A stretch of DNA of 64,000 nucleotides. It comes from Epiperipatus broadwayi (lineage: Eukaryota > Onychophora > Udeonychophora > Euonychophora > Peripatidae). Where the stretch lies: the NCBI GenBank assembly GCA_028023455.1, contig JAQFVV010012418.1:6813244-6877243 (forward strand), written 5' to 3'. Numbering within the stretch: position 1 is the first letter of the stretch; each line of letters starts with the position of its first letter. The notes under the pieces are model-generated. The model made no database searches, was not told where the DNA came from, and saw nothing but the letters and a program-made list of their open reading frames with translations. Below are positions 46,650 to 60,554 of the stretch, one piece after another. The translations under genes and the position numbers were made by a program.

Positions 46650-48900
46650 ATTCCAACCAGAAGATGGAATCATCGGTAACTTAATTAAATCCTTCAATTC
46701 TGTCACTGTAGCCATATATTTGATTATAATCTGTATTTATCTACATTTACATATATTAGTAGCTGATAAATTATATTTATGAATTAGATGGGCTCAACAA
46801 CCATGGGTTATCCTGACTCTCTTGATAATATTCCAGTCTAGAACATCAAATCAAGCTGATTTCATTGGTGGATCTAGAAAAATAAATTTTTTTGAAACAT
46901 CATAAGAATTCATTTTTACAATCTAATTCTTCAAAAGTACATTCTTGGTTTAACTTTGAAAAGGGGGCTTTAATTAGAAATGAGTCTTAAGTAATGAAAC
47001 TATATCTTGGGTTTTTGGAAAGATCTATCTGCTTAACATCTTTTCGTACATATTCTGTGAAGCAAAATCTCTTCTGATGGCTGTGATGGAATATGTGAAA
47101 GAACAAGAAGCTATTCTGAAGGAATGTGTCAATAATATTTCTTATCATAATATTTAATTTCATATTCAGAAGTTTAAATCCAGAAAGTTCATCAATCTAT
47201 GCTATTGATAAATGTCTTTAAAGTATTTGCATCACAATCCCATCCCAAGTAATGACATCTGGCTTTTGAAGGAGGTTATTCTTAGAAATTCAATTTGATC
47301 TAATTTTAAATAAATGAGAAAAATAAGTCAAGCTATGATCCCAGTTTGCTTGTAAATAGTGTGGAGTAGGATTGTATTTCAATATATTATCGCAAATAAT
47401 TTTGTTTAGATAATAAAAAAAATAAACCTATTGTTTTTAATGGATTAAGAATAAGACCCAAGAGATTTTCAATCTTTTCATATATTATTGAGAAACTTTT
47501 CTATCCCAGGAAGTTATCTCTTTTAAGAAGTATCATCTGCATAAATATATTTTCTGTTTTGGAACATTCATTGATGAATACATTAAATAAAGTAGATAAG
47601 AGCAGAATCCTGAGGAAAAATGTTCTATAAAATTTTATATCTATAATGAATATCATTTAGTGTCATTTAAAGTTTTCTATTGGAGAAAATTTTGTCATTA
47701 GTAAATTAATAATTTTCCTTTATATTAAGATTATACCGATTTTTAATTTACTTTGAAAGTCTTTTTCAACATGAGTTGTCGGAAATAAAATTTATCTATA
47801 GTAATTTCTTCCTAATTAAAATCCAGTTTGCTCCATAATATAAATAGGTGGTTTCAACTATTGACAAAATTCTTGTTAATATGATTCTTTCAAAATGCTT
47901 GTACAAACACAATAATGGTATTATGCAATATTTATTTGGATTACTACTAGATTTATTTGATTTTAAAATTGCTATCATTTTTCTTTTATGCCAAATTTTT
48001 GAAACAGTTTTTATATGAATGAATGATGCTGAATAATTTTGTCAATCATGTTTTGACTTTACATCCAAATTGTTTAGAAATTTTGGAAGTATTCAATCTG
48101 AAGCTGTGGTTTTTCTTACTTTACACCAATCAAAAGCAAGTTCAAATTCATGATATCTACATATTTTATTATATTGGTATCAGAAAAACTCTAAGAAAGA
48201 TAAGTTTATGCTCTAATATTTTTTCTGATTCTATCAATCTGGGTTTAGAAGTTTGGCATAAAAGATTGACAATCTCACTAATAAAAAGAGTTGTAGTCAT
48301 TTTAAAAGTTTACATCCATTAAATTTCTCTAACAGTGACCAGGCCTTACAGCTAGATCTTGTAAGTTTTATTTTCCATGGTTTCTCTCCGTTTTTCTTTT
48401 CCAATGATTTTACAAGTTTGTTAGCAATTTCTGGATCATTGCCAAACAAAATTTGTCTATAAAGATCACTAAGAATTTTGTTCCTATATGAAATAAATTG
48501 CTTTCAATATCCATAAAAATAAATTTCCTGCCAGTTAATATAAATTTCTTAAACTTATCATCACAAATGGATTTCTTTCAAGATAATCAGTATATTGAAT
48601 TCAATTAACTTTCCTTAAATTCCATCTCACAATAGAATAATGTTCATCAATAGAAATGTGGATTCTTAAGAGGGAATAGACTTGATTTATATTGATTATG
48701 AAGAAAATAATCCAATATCATGGTCAGTAGGTAATAGTAAATTACGTTTATTAAAACAAAATATAAATTAGGTCTGGTTTCTTTTCCTAATTTTCTGAAT
48801 AGAATGCATCTCATTGCTTGGCAATATAAAGTAAATGTGTGTTCTTTAAATTCATTCATTTTAAAAGTTGATAATCTGCTTGATGTTCATTAAATATCTC
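46650..48900 (-). pseudogene. Jockey-like LINE relic (endonuclease and RT)
   Basis: Read from 48900 downward. An endonuclease C-terminal region at 48860-48647 has FTLYCQAMRC and ETRPNLYFVLINVIYYYLLT, a typical '...PDLIFxxN...H..' layout. A linker follows. The RT starts with IWHKRKMIAILKSNKSSSNP then NKYCIIPLLCLYKHFERII (about 48000-47860), the classic 'W..a.ii.i.Kpnk...p..YRPISLL....K.fErii' signature of the Jockey/I/CR1 group. The palm C motif is conserved as YIYADDTS (around 47546-47527), preceded by a corrupted 'G.PQ.S.L...LFN.FIN' segment. The remainder to about 46650 is poorly readable. Many frame breaks; no intact ORF. Confidence 0.7.
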
Positions 48901-50333
48901 AAAGACTGCTATGAGAATTGAAATCTCTTATAAATACAATGAAAAAAAGATCTGGAAGAGGAAAGTAAGATTTATTTATTTTGGGAGATTGTGTACATAA
49001 AAATTATCTATCTGAATTGTAATTGCAGTATCACTTGATCTATCTTCAATAGAAATTGTTTATTTTACAATATAGTTTGAAATAATAGCAATTGTAGCAT
49101 ATCTATAATAATTTAATTAGTAATCAATGTAAATTCAGAAATTTTAAAAACATATACATTATTAGAATAGTGAATCCCTTGAAGTACAATTATATCAAGA
49201 TTATATTGAACAATTAATTTGTAAAAGATATCCATTTTTGATTTCAATATACCATCACTATTAAGCTGAAGTAATTTTATTATGTTTCCTAGATGAATAG
49301 CAAATCATTATAGAGGAGTATACTTGGTACTTGAAGTGTTCCATGGTTACCAACACCAAGTTGTCAATTTTTATTTTGAGAATCTAAGACTAATTTCTAT
49401 ATAATCCTGGCTATTCCCTGTAATACTACCAAAGTTTATAAATTCTTAATTTACTGTCTTTAATCAGGAAATCAAGATGAAGTCTAGTTTCCATGTAGAG
49501 AATATCATATCATTTCATATGATATTGCATATTACTTTTAGGGTGAGTTATGATATGGGTATTATCCTATCGCCATGGCATAGATAAATTTAAAAAAGCA
49601 AGCATTTGCAAACTATTTCAATACAGTTAAGTATTTAAAACTCCCAGAAAAATATATGCATTGTTCTCCATGGTAACCCATGGCTCAATGTGTGTGGTAG
49701 ACTCTTCCTGTTGTAACTGAAATTCAAAGATTATGGAAGCTAAATGTGAATCACAAGTTATAAATAACTATATCCAAAACAGTCTACTTGCGCAAACAAG
49801 TAGCTAAAAGAAATCTATTGTACATGCATAAAGTGCAAATTTAAAAATTTAATTAAACAAATGAGAAAAAATAAAAATACAAATTTATTTGTACAAATTA
49901 ATTTTTTTAAAAAAAAAAAAAAAATTTACAAATAAACAAGGAAAAAAATACAAATTTAATTGTATAAAATGATCAAACAAATATGAAAAAGAAAAAATCC
50001 AAAAAAAATTGTACACAGTAAAAAAACAAAAATGGTTAGGTGGTATGTTGAAATTCTATGATGTAATCATTTAGGTCAAGTGTCTACTAGATTTTCTGCA
50101 CATTTATAGAGGTGATAAATATCAAAAATTGACACATGGAAATTTTTTGTGGGATTATAGTATGTGTGTGTGTGTGGGGGGGATAAAACCAAAGGAAATG
50201 GATAATTTTGTTCTTAACCAAAATAAAGTGAAATAATAATTTTCTGTGTGTGTTTCAATCAAAACAATATTATATTGGAGAGGTAGCATTTAAAGTGTTT
50301 TTGGTCTATAAGGAAATCTAAAGAAAAATAGTT
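48901..50333. other. No supported gene
   Basis: It may include the 5' part of the Jockey-like relic up to about 49450, but I could not read motifs there. A palindromic word atatcatatcatttcatatgatat lies at 49502-49525. Confidence 0.45.
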
Positions 50334-50450
50334 TTTTTTTTTTTCCTATGTCATAGCATCGGCCGGGACGCAAACCCACAACCATCTGCAACCAACTACT
50401 TGTTTGCATGGCGGCTGCGATACCTCCCGGCTAACAATGCAAGACAAAAA
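50334..50450 (-). mobile_element. tRNA-derived SINE, minus strand
   Basis: The left end is a T-run (the poly(A) tail on the minus strand). The body reads, on the minus strand, GCATTGTTAGCCGGG through ATGCAAACAAGTAG to GTCCCGGCCGATGCTATGAC. Direct repeats aaaaatagtt flank it at 50324-50333 and 50451-50460. It shares the ending CCGATGCTATGACA with the SINE at 1299-1405, but the 5' half has diverged. It stands out by GC content from the surrounding DNA. Confidence 0.75.
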
Positions 50451-52013
50451 AAAAATAGTTAATATGGATTAGATGTAGTTTTTTTTGCTAAGAACTTAAA
50501 AGTGATCATTGTGTGCTTTCTCAAAAAATTTTTTTTTTAAGAAAAATTATCTTGATCTGAAAGTGATAATAAATCAGGTAAATAAAATGCTACCCCTCAA
50601 TCCCATAGGATTTCAACATTCCACTATAATCTTTTATTTTTTTAAATTACTGTATGTTTTGTATTTTTTCTTGTTATTTATTTAATTATTTTGTACAATT
50701 AAATTTGTATTTTTTTCTTCTAGCCTGTTTTCTTTTTTGTTTATTTAATTAAGTTTCTAATTTTTTTTAGCCATCTGTCAATTGTAGTATCATTTCTGAA
50801 AAAAATACATATAACATATTTTATTTTATTTTGTTTACATAGCACACATTAATTTTTGTTATTTGCAAACAAATAAAAAAAAACATACTCCAACTAATTG
50901 TTGCATTTATCACTTGGTAATTTCAATAGTGGTCTGGTAGTTCCTACAAGTGACAATAATTGTTCCTCAGCTAAATGATTACCATGTGTATACATATGAA
51001 GATAATGTAGTTATTATTTTGATTGGCAAATTGACAATAATGCTACTTACATATATTAAGATTTATAAAATTTTTGATAAAAAAATAAAATTTCTTCACT
51101 TTAAAATTGTATAAAATTAAATTTGAATATAAAATGAGAATTAGATTCTTTTATACATGCTGGTGGTTGTCAAGATAAACACTATTAAAATATCTTCAAA
51201 AATAATTTTGAAAGAAGTTAAAATTTTTGTATTTTATTTTACAAATATAAATTTTTAGATAAATGAATTTTTGTAAAATTAATAATTTATTGAACAAAAT
51301 GAGTTTTAAAAAAAATAATGTATACAAATAATTGTTTAATTCCTTCCTGAATAAAAATCAAGTTTTATAAATATCTTCTATGAATTATTTTACCTTTTAA
51401 ATTTTTAGCTCCCATCCAAAACAAAATCTTATTGGGTATTTACATAAATTTGTATATATATATATTCAATCCTCATTATATCAGACCCAATGGCAATAAT
51501 ACTATTTACTATAACCAAGTGGATATTATAATTGGAAGATAAATATGTATATTATTAAAAACAGCCATTGAAAATTCACTAAATATTTCCTTTAATAATA
51601 TAGTGAGCCCATGATATAATCACATCTGCTAATTCCCTATCAGCTATTCATAAAAATAAATAAATAAACAAAATTCCTAAAGAAAACAATTTCTCATTTA
51701 AACTACTTGGTAGCATAGTCCATATATTTAAACATTTTAATATCATTTAGATATTGTGTTTTTTTGTATTTTGTCATCAGTTTTCATCAATTTATTATTT
51801 TGTAAAAAATGCAAGCTGCAGATATTTCATTAAAATATGTATACATAATTAAACTGTTTAAATACAGTATTTATTTTCTAACTTACAATATTAAAAATTC
51901 TCACTGCCATTTGTATTGCTTCTATACTTAATTTTTTTATTTATTTCTCACTGATAAATTTAGAAAAAAGAGAGAAAAAGATCACACTGAAATAAACAAA
52001 AAAAAAGAATGCT
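50451..52013. other. No supported gene
   Basis: AT-rich, with long A and T runs. Nothing recognisable. Confidence 0.5.
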
Positions 52014-52116
52014 TCAAGCATCGGTGGTCGAGTGGTCAGCACAGATGCCTTACAAGCAGTTATCCCAGGTTTGTGGGTTCGCTTCCCAGCCGATGCTTTG
52101 ACACATGAAAAAAAAA
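52014..52116 (+). mobile_element. tRNA-derived SINE, 103 bp
   Basis: The body TCAAGCATCGGTGGTCGAG..CCGATGCTTTGACACATG is followed by an A-run, and the element is flanked by agaatgct at 52006-52013 and 52117-52124 (longer if the A-run is counted). The acceptor GCATCGG pairs perfectly with CCGATGC. The loop is CTTACAA (apparent anticodon UAC) and the B box GGGTTCGCTTCCC. Same family as 1299-1405. The perfect acceptor stem and fresh-looking duplication suggest a fairly young insertion. Confidence 0.85.
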
Positions 52117-55100
52117 AGAATGCTGCTAACACTTTTTAAATTCTAAATAGTAGTCTATTATATAAAGTACTATAGTGAATTTTTTTTTTTTTAAAAAAAA
52201 AGACTTAATTTAGTCATTTTTAAATTATGACAAAGATTTATGTACATTTATAGGTTATTAAAATAACTATATTTGTACATATTTAAGTGTGTATTTTAAA
52301 TATTTTTACTTACATAAATTAATTTACACTCCTATACAAATTACAAATAAATAAATTGTAAGGTATTATCCATTTTATGCTATTCCCTATGAAAATCTAC
52401 AGAAAATATAGATGTTGGGATTATAATGTAATATAAAAATTAGTTTTTTTTTGCCTAAAAAAAAAAAAGAAATAGATTTTAAATTGAACATAAAATATCT
52501 ATTTTTGAATATTATATATGTAATTTTAAAAATTCCTCTAAGCATTCATACTGATATTTTATTAATATAAAATATGTATTTTGAAAGCAAAAGTTTATAA
52601 AAATGAGTTATTAGCTAATTCAGAAAGTATATCTTGTTCTTAGTAACTATTCTGGATTGTTTTCATAAGCTATAAAATATCACATGATCACCATTTCTAT
52701 AAAATATAACAAACAAATCAAATTATTATATGACCAAAAATTTTTTTATATAAAATTATTCCAAATGAACCTATTTAAAATAACATAGGCACGTACAACA
52801 CATTTTAAAAGTGATTACAATAATTATTTTGTCTATTCATCTATTCAGATGTGTATATAACAACACTTTATGGTTTATTATAACAACATCACATGACTTT
52901 CTCATATGTTCATTCATAGGCTTCCATTAGGATGAAAATGTATTATAATGTATTTAGAAATATTTTACCAAGGCTAAAAATAGTTCAGTATATAATACAA
53001 AGTCTGCTATACTTAGGATCGACAGGATATCATATGGGTGTGTGTGTCACATTCATTTTTATAAATATTTTAAAACAAAAGTTTATGACTTTTAACATAG
53101 TTACTTTACACTTAATTTTACTTAGTAAAATACATTTTATAAATGTACTCACTTTCTACTTTCAATTTATTAAAAGACATAAATCTTACTTTTTATATTA
53201 ATTATGATTTTTATAGCTTTTAAATTTATTTATGAGTAAGAATTACCTTCTAATATTTTGTATGAAATAGTTTTTTCTACAATTTTTCATTCAATTGTTA
53301 ACAAATAAAAATACAACACATTCCAGATCTCCATATTATCTGTCATTACAAAAATGTTACTTATGGCTGATGATTTTAATCAAGATGGCCCACATACTTT
53401 CCTATATTATGGACTATTAAAGTTAATTTTGATTGTTAAGTAATGTGAATTTAATAATAGTATAATATTGAATAAAGAAAATTCATTTCATACTAAAACT
53501 TTTTAAAAAAAAAAAACAACTTTTTTATTAAGGAAAAAATGTATTAATATTTAAGTGCATTATTCTATAACAAAAAAAAACTGAAACAAATATATATATA
53601 TATAATTTATAAAAATGATTTTACTTTGTTTATTATGTAAATATAATCCTTTTATTTATTTTTAGCATTATATAACCCTTCTTTTATGCTAATAACTTTG
53701 TAATGACTATCAAAAAATAGTTATTTATAAAGCAATTCTCTGTTATCTACTTTTAAATATTCATTTTTATATATACATAATTTTGTTTTACATTTAGCAT
53801 CCTGAAATTTAGCTGAATAACACATATTAATCTGGGATCTGTGCTGCATATTCATGTGCTCACAAAAAACTTTTATTAGTTACCCATTTTCTGACCAATA
53901 ATTAAATGTTTGGTTAGACCAGATATTGGTTGGTTACTGAAAAATAAAATCCTAAGTACATTCAGAAGACTGAAATTACAAAATTTTTAAATCACTTTAA
54001 AAATTATAGAATGTGATTAGCAAAAAAAATATTTATAATGAAAACATATAAAAGATTTTCATTAGCATTATGCTTGTAGTTTTTTTTTTTACTTGTAAAA
54101 GGGAATTTGTATATTATAAATATAGTATTAACTTGTAATTTATAATATATTTGAAGCCTTTAGTTTTATCAGTTTGTGGATGATTTCTAACATGAATAAT
54201 GAACGAATGATTAAAAACATTTAAATTGTAATTTTGCAAACCTTTTGTGTCCAACTAGTGTATAGGTACGCTTGATTTAGTTTTTCTAAAATGTTGATAT
54301 TCCTGTGCACAATATTTTTTTTTTTTCAAATGGAACCAAAGCTTCAATAAGCATGATGGACATATGCAGATGTAATCATCAAGCATGCATTTCTGATGTT
54401 ATTCATGCATGTTTAAATGAGTTAAAGGAATACTGACATCATTGATACAAATATCAGAGAAATAGACCTTATATAAAAGATTAATCTAATTAGAAAATTG
54501 CCATCATTCTAAGGGGGAAAAATGTAATTGATAGAGTATTAAGTTTTATAAAGTTTTAAATTATTATGGATATTAACTGAATAAAGAATATAAACACATC
54601 TTAGTAGGAAGCAATTCCTTTTCATAATCAAAGCCTGTTATCTTGTGCTTTTGATAAATATGATTAGATGATTTCTAATAAATATATTTATAAAAATTTA
54701 AATAGGATTATAGATATTGAATTAAAAATTTAGGTTAATTTTTGAATCCTGCCCATAGACTTTTTTTGCATTGAGATTATTTTTTAAATTTTATTTATAA
54801 TGGTTTTTTTTTTCCTTTTATAAAAAAGAATTAGTTTTTTAAAAAAAAAAAAAATAATGAAACTAATTAAAGTGATATTTCTCATCAACTCTAAATGTCA
54901 TAAAATGAATAAAATCAATGATCATTATATAACTAAAAACAGACTTCTAAGTGGATTTCCTATTGTTTTGGTGTTGTTTACTTTCTTCTGCTAAAGATGA
55001 TTGATATTACTTACTGCTAACATTTTAACTTTCACAAGTGAGAAGAGATATTACAGAGAATCAAAGAGTTTGAGATTAAGGAAGTCAATTAAGGATTTTA

Positions 55101-57521
55101 TTTTAACAATTATTTTCTGAATTATTTAAGATTGATTAAGACAAATTGTTTATTGTTTTGCTAAATGTTCTTATCAATTATAATATTAGAAAACTTTGTA
55201 AAATTCCAGGTTAATGATTATTATTATAAAGAAAGTATTCAAATATTCCTTTAACATAGAGAAAAGGTTTTGCAATATAATTGTAACTGTACTAACAATC
55301 CAAATTTCAAGAAAGTAATATCAAAGTTATTGAAGGATCAAAATTGGTATATTCATGATCTGATAGTTTAAATTCTAAGTGAAGTGGATTCCCCCCCCCC
55401 CCATTAAGTAAAGAAAGAATTTTTAAACAAATTCAGTAACCTGGCAAGAATATTTTTTTAAAATAAAATAAGTATCAACATATTCTTAGATTGAAGCTGA
55501 AATAAGGTAAAATTCATTCATATAGATGAACAAGCATAAAATATATAGTACAAGGATCAATTATATCTATGGGCATTAAGTTCATTAATAGATTCTTTGA
55601 GCACATTTTAAATGTGGAATTGAATTCATTACTTAACTCTTAACTGCAAGTTTCGTAAAAATTAAATATGAAATCAGCTTAGAAATTTTAGATTTTGAAA
55701 TGCATTTCATTGAATAATATATATGTTTAAGAAATATGATGTTTTAGAAGATAATGAATATTTTTTCATCATTTGATTTATCTTCTTGTGGGTAAGGGTA
55801 AGGCTAGTTTTACCATTAGTTGACCCTTGATGACCATCTAGTGCTTGTCAATCAACAATTGATGTTCTCTCATATATATGCCAACATAAATTATAAAAAT
55901 GTTTCAAATTTATTTATCACATTGCAAATAGTTTGAAGTTTTTCAAAACTAAAATTAATAAAAACATACATTCAATTGACCATGGCTTAAGAAAGACTGA
56001 CTGGTTTGGCAATGATATCAATTGAACATGGAATTGTGGTTAATCTTGATGTCAATATATTAATTCAAACATTCACAGGAGCAAAAGCATGAAAAAATTA
56101 ATTAAATTGTAATATGTATTAAGCTTTAATTGTAAAAGAATTATTAAATACATTAATGAATTATTGATGTTTAATATAGTTAAAAAACTTTTCATACCTT
56201 TTTTTGCAATTTTAATATTGTTAATTAAAAAAGTTAATATATATATTTCAAATTTGTTTATATTTGGCTGTTATATTTGGTTATGCATTTGAATATGTAA
56301 GTACATATTGAAAAAGAGACGCATGAAGTTTTCTTTGCCTATGGGTGCCACATGTCTTTGCACTAGCCCTGGGTGAGGGTGTTTAGTATGAGTTTGGTTT
56401 AGTTCTTTACATATTAAATTCGTTAAGCAATGAATATGGTTATCCTTTTTTTTTCAAAAAATTTCCGTTCATCAAAAAATAATACACTTTTATTGCTGTT
56501 TAATATATTTGTAATAATTCATTTATCCATTGAAAAGTTTTCTTTTTTTATTACTGTAAGAACTTTCACTAACATTGCTGTAAATTATAAACATTAGAAA
56601 ATAGTTATTAATTTATTATTATGATAATATATTTTTTTCATATTCTCACTGTTGTTTTTATTTTTTATTTCTTAATTTTACTTATAATATTTATATAATT
56701 TATCATTGGTCTATTTACTTTTTTTTTAAATATAATGTATTGTGGGAGTGGTTAATTGATATTACTGATTCATATAAAGAAATTTGAAAAGTCATTTTTG
56801 GGTGGAAAGAAAAAATGCTGTTGAATAAATACCTAATAAAGAAAGAATGAGTTTTATAGCTAATCATTTTATAGTCTAAATTAATTTAGAACTATGGTAA
56901 TGGATAATAAAGCTAAGTCCAATATATAAATACAACTAAAATATCATATCACAAACTTTCAGGAAAACAATATTCTTTTGTTTCTTTTTTTTTTAGACAT
57001 ACTCTAAGTCATAATGAACTTCTCATGACATAAGTATCATCTTAGAATAACTGTGACAAGGGGATTGTGTGTTTGTGCAACCCCAACATATACAGTAAGT
57101 AGTTATTATTCCAATTCTCTTTTTCAGTTTTTAAAATTTTTGTTTTTAAGATCTTGAAAATTAAAAAAGCAATGATGGGATGAGATTTAATGGGTTGGTA
57201 GTTCTTAATTGTGATCTTTACTCAAGGCAGTAAAATCACTAACAAGTCAGTTTGAAATAGAATTTCAACAGATAGATGTTCCAAATGCTAAAAATTATAT
57301 ATTTAAGCATCTCTATTTAGGGATACCCTGATACCTGGGAAGTGAAGGGCTTAAAAAATGTCTGAAAATGATGTGTTTTACATAGACTATGTTGTCAGCC
57401 TAACAGATTACTCATTGCAGCAACAAAAGTAATAATAATAATGTCAGCAGAAGTGGTAACATAGGAGCTAGTGGTAGTACTAAAAGATAAGAATTATTAA
57501 CCTATTTTTCTAAATACAGAC
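52117..57521. other. 5.4 kb without a supported gene
   Basis: AT-rich DNA with microsatellite-like TA tracts and a C12-14 run at about 55390-55402. Segments near 54330-54480 and 55780-55880 are slightly less AT-biased, but I could not tie them to any family. Confidence 0.5.
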
Positions 57522-57940
57522 ACATGGAATGCAAAAATTTTACTTGATACAAACTCTTCAAGACCAGAATGGAGGATTGCACTTACAGTTAAGAAATGTT
57601 AAGATTTAAGATTGATATAGTTGCTTTCAATAAAACTCATCTTCAAGAGGAAGTCTAATAGAACTGATGAAAGGCTAAAAGTTTTTTGGAAGGGAATATC
57701 AATCAATGCAAATAGAATGCATTATGTTGCACTTGCTGTAAAATCAAAATTAATATCTTCCATTCTTGAAATTCCTCATTATATCATGAAAGGTTAATAA
57801 TGTTAGAACTTGCTTACACAATGACACTAGTGCTCATTTCTTTAGTGCCTATGATCCAGCAATAAATTCAGAAAATTCACAGAAAAGCTTTTACTTCTTA
57901 TTGGATAGTATTACTACAGTAATACCATTAAACAAATTTT
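57522..57940 (+). pseudogene. LINE endonuclease relic
   Basis: Broken frames read TWNAKILLDTNSSRPEWRIAL (split here as TWNAKILLDT and NSSRPEWRIAL), then VFWKGISINANRMHYVALAV and KSKLISSILEIPHYI. After a frameshift comes FYFLLDSITTVIPLNK. The order 'TWNVRTL....RPE.RTALIA', 'FWKG.......HGVGFAIK..L', 'FY..LD..L..IP' is that of the N-terminal AP-endonuclease domain of a LINE group widespread in animals, whose copies are often misannotated as craniofacial development protein 2. The domain is cut off where the catalytic GDFNA motif should follow. It may pair in lineage with the RT relic at 18540-19215. Confidence 0.65.
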
Positions 57941-58387
57941 AGTGCTAATTTAACTAAAGCTTTCTTTGTATCAATAGAGTCATAGATCTGCAATAGGCTA
58001 GTTAATTTTTCAGCAAATGTTGCATTATAAACGATCATAAATTTCTATAATGTTATATATATAAATTGAATGTTGCAACAATAAACGTAAAAAAAAAGAG
58101 GCTATATTAATTTCAAGAAACCATCAAATGTTAATGAATCATCAATCATCAAACATTAAAATAACAGAATTAATGGAGAACTGAATTGGATCATGGGAGT
58201 TATAAAATGATGTATGATTTTAATTATTCAATATTCTATAGTTAACAAAGACTACAAGGAATATAGTTGAAAATACTTCTAATAAATAAATTGAATTTAT
58301 ATAAATATGACTGTATTTAATATATATAAATTTGAATATTACATATATATAGATTTACACACATTTCTCTCAAACCAATTATGTCCT

Positions 58388-58419
<32 letters not shown>

Positions 58420-60382
58420 CAAAGTAACAATGAAGAAGTTGCTGATGAAATAAAATTATATTTAAATTCAGATTTAGAAGTATTTTTATGACTATGTGAT
58501 TGTGTTCTTTATTGAGTGTCATTATTTAAAATGTTTATGTAAAATAAATCATCTGTTAATGGAAAACTTAATATGATCTATGAGATATAGAAAAATAATC
58601 TATATTATTCTTGAAATAAATATATTGTCATATTTAACTTTAAAAAGTATACTTTGGGATATGATTCCTCTATTCAATGAATAATAAAAACTGAATATAG
58701 AATAAGTCAAAATTACTGATGAAAACCTTACTATAATCACATAAAAGTGTTCAGAGAAGGAAGTATATAAATCATCTTTATAATTGTTTGTCACTAATCA
58801 GTTTTATTAGCTTTATGATCTTTAGGGCAATTCTTCTTTAATTTCTGTTTCATATGTTTATCTAGAGGGCTGGAGGTTACATCTACAAGTAAAGTATCAA
58901 AAATAATATTGTCATAACTTGCTATAAATTTACTAGCATTTTGTAGATGATTTAGTCACTGTTAGAGATAGACAAAGACAATTTTATATTAATTTTCATC
59001 TTTAAGTACTTTTTTCAATACCAGGACTCTTTTTTTACTTCTAAATATTAGAAAAAAAAATTGTCTTTACAGAATTTTTGTTATAAATAATATATTTTTA
59101 AAAGTGTCAGTGAAATAATTTCAATAAAGTTTCAAAAGATCTTTATTTTTAGTAAAAATGCTAATTGTTCCATGCTCTCAAAAATTGGTCTTTTCTTGAT
59201 TTGGTGAACCTTTCCAAATAGACATGATTGAATAGAGAACTATGTTAGTGCCATTTAAATATTACACAAAAACTTTGAAATGCAGATGCAAGAAATTGAT
59301 CTCTTAATGGAGTAGAATCAAAAGTGATGACATTTAAAGAAAATTTTATTAACAATAATTTTGAGAAATTGTCTACTCTGAGATAAGCTACATAATAAAA
59401 AATATATATAAATAAAAAAAGTATTTTTCTAGCATGTTTACATCAAATTTTTATTTAACTATAAATTAGCACGATTAAATAATTTGAAGACATTGTAATC
59501 AATAAAACACACCCAATAACAATTTTTTGGTATTTCCTTTTGTTTTTAATTGTTTTTAGTTCTTTAATCTTTCTTCAAACCAGTTTTAGTGCTATTAAAA
59601 AAGTATGTAGAATTTACTATATTGTATATGCATTAACTGCATTAACTACATTATGAGAAGTGTGAATGCTGTTCTTTTAGGGTTAAAAATTGTGATCATT
59701 GTCTCCAACAAGTTATTTTTGCTGATTATAATATATTGTAACTGACATATTAATCAAATTGGAGGCTTGGGTTTTAGTGACATTTTTGGCTCTATGCTTT
59801 AAAAAGTCTGAACATTTCCAAGAAGACATTATTAAGTTCAGCACTATCATAATGAGACAATATATTACTATGAATAATCATGATTCATCAGTGGTAATAG
59901 TTTGCCATTTATCAACTTTTTCTTCTTTCTCTTTTTTTTTTTTTAGATTCTCTATTGTTTCTTCTAAAATATCAATTATATTTTTTCTTAGCCCATAATC
60001 AATCCACTTATTCTTGAACATCTTAATTTTAGCGCTCTATCACAGATTGCATTAAGTTATCACCTCAATAATAAAAATATTTATTTCCATTTTATAAATA
60101 CAGTAAATTATATTATAAATAATTCTAAGAATATTATTAAAAATAATAATGATTAATGTAAGAATAAAAATAATTTTGAAACAAAATTTTGATACTTAAA
60201 AAAGAAAATGAAAGTAAATTGTAGATTTATGTATATGTATATAATGTTTATTGACTTTTTACTTTCCTATTTGCCTATATAACTCTTCAATTGCAATTAA
60301 AATTATACATATATATATATACTCTCTAACAGTTTATACACTTCATTTTTTGTTTTATGGACACTACATATGATGTATATAT
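57941..60382. other. No supported gene
   Basis: AT-rich with an A-run near 58393-58411. Minus-strand frames around 58780-59400 include coding-looking scraps (NASKFIASYDNIIFDTLL) that I could not assign to any family. Confidence 0.4.
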
Positions 60383-60554
60383 AGGGGATTTGAACTCAGA
60401 CTTTCAAGCACACTTCAACTATCCATACTATCTCATATTACTGATACACATGACCACATATATGTAGAAAAGATATATTTGGTTATGTGTAACAGTGGTA
60501 TGAGATAGTATGGATAGTTGAAGGGGGCTTGAAAAGTCTGAATTCAAATTCTCT
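60383..60554. repeat. Inverted pair of tRNA-like SINE fragments
   Basis: The left arm (60383-60455, minus orientation) and right arm (60481-60554, plus) are inverted copies differing at a handful of sites, separated by 25 bp. Each reads gg(t/c)atgtgt..cagt..tatg, then agatagtatggatagttgaa, then a gcttgaaa.gtctga.ttcaaat block with a degenerate B box. A third partial copy is at 37424-37490. Either two insertions met head to head, or this is a single palindromic element. Confidence 0.65.

Noticed and set aside
52014-52116. tRNA-Val(UAC) gene
   Set aside because: It has a poly(A) tail, target duplications and sister copies with the same tail, so it is a SINE. The long variable region is also wrong for tRNA-Val.
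58600-59400. Possible hAT or other transposase on the minus strand
   Set aside because: Short coding-looking scraps exist, but no motif order could be matched to a family, so no call is made.
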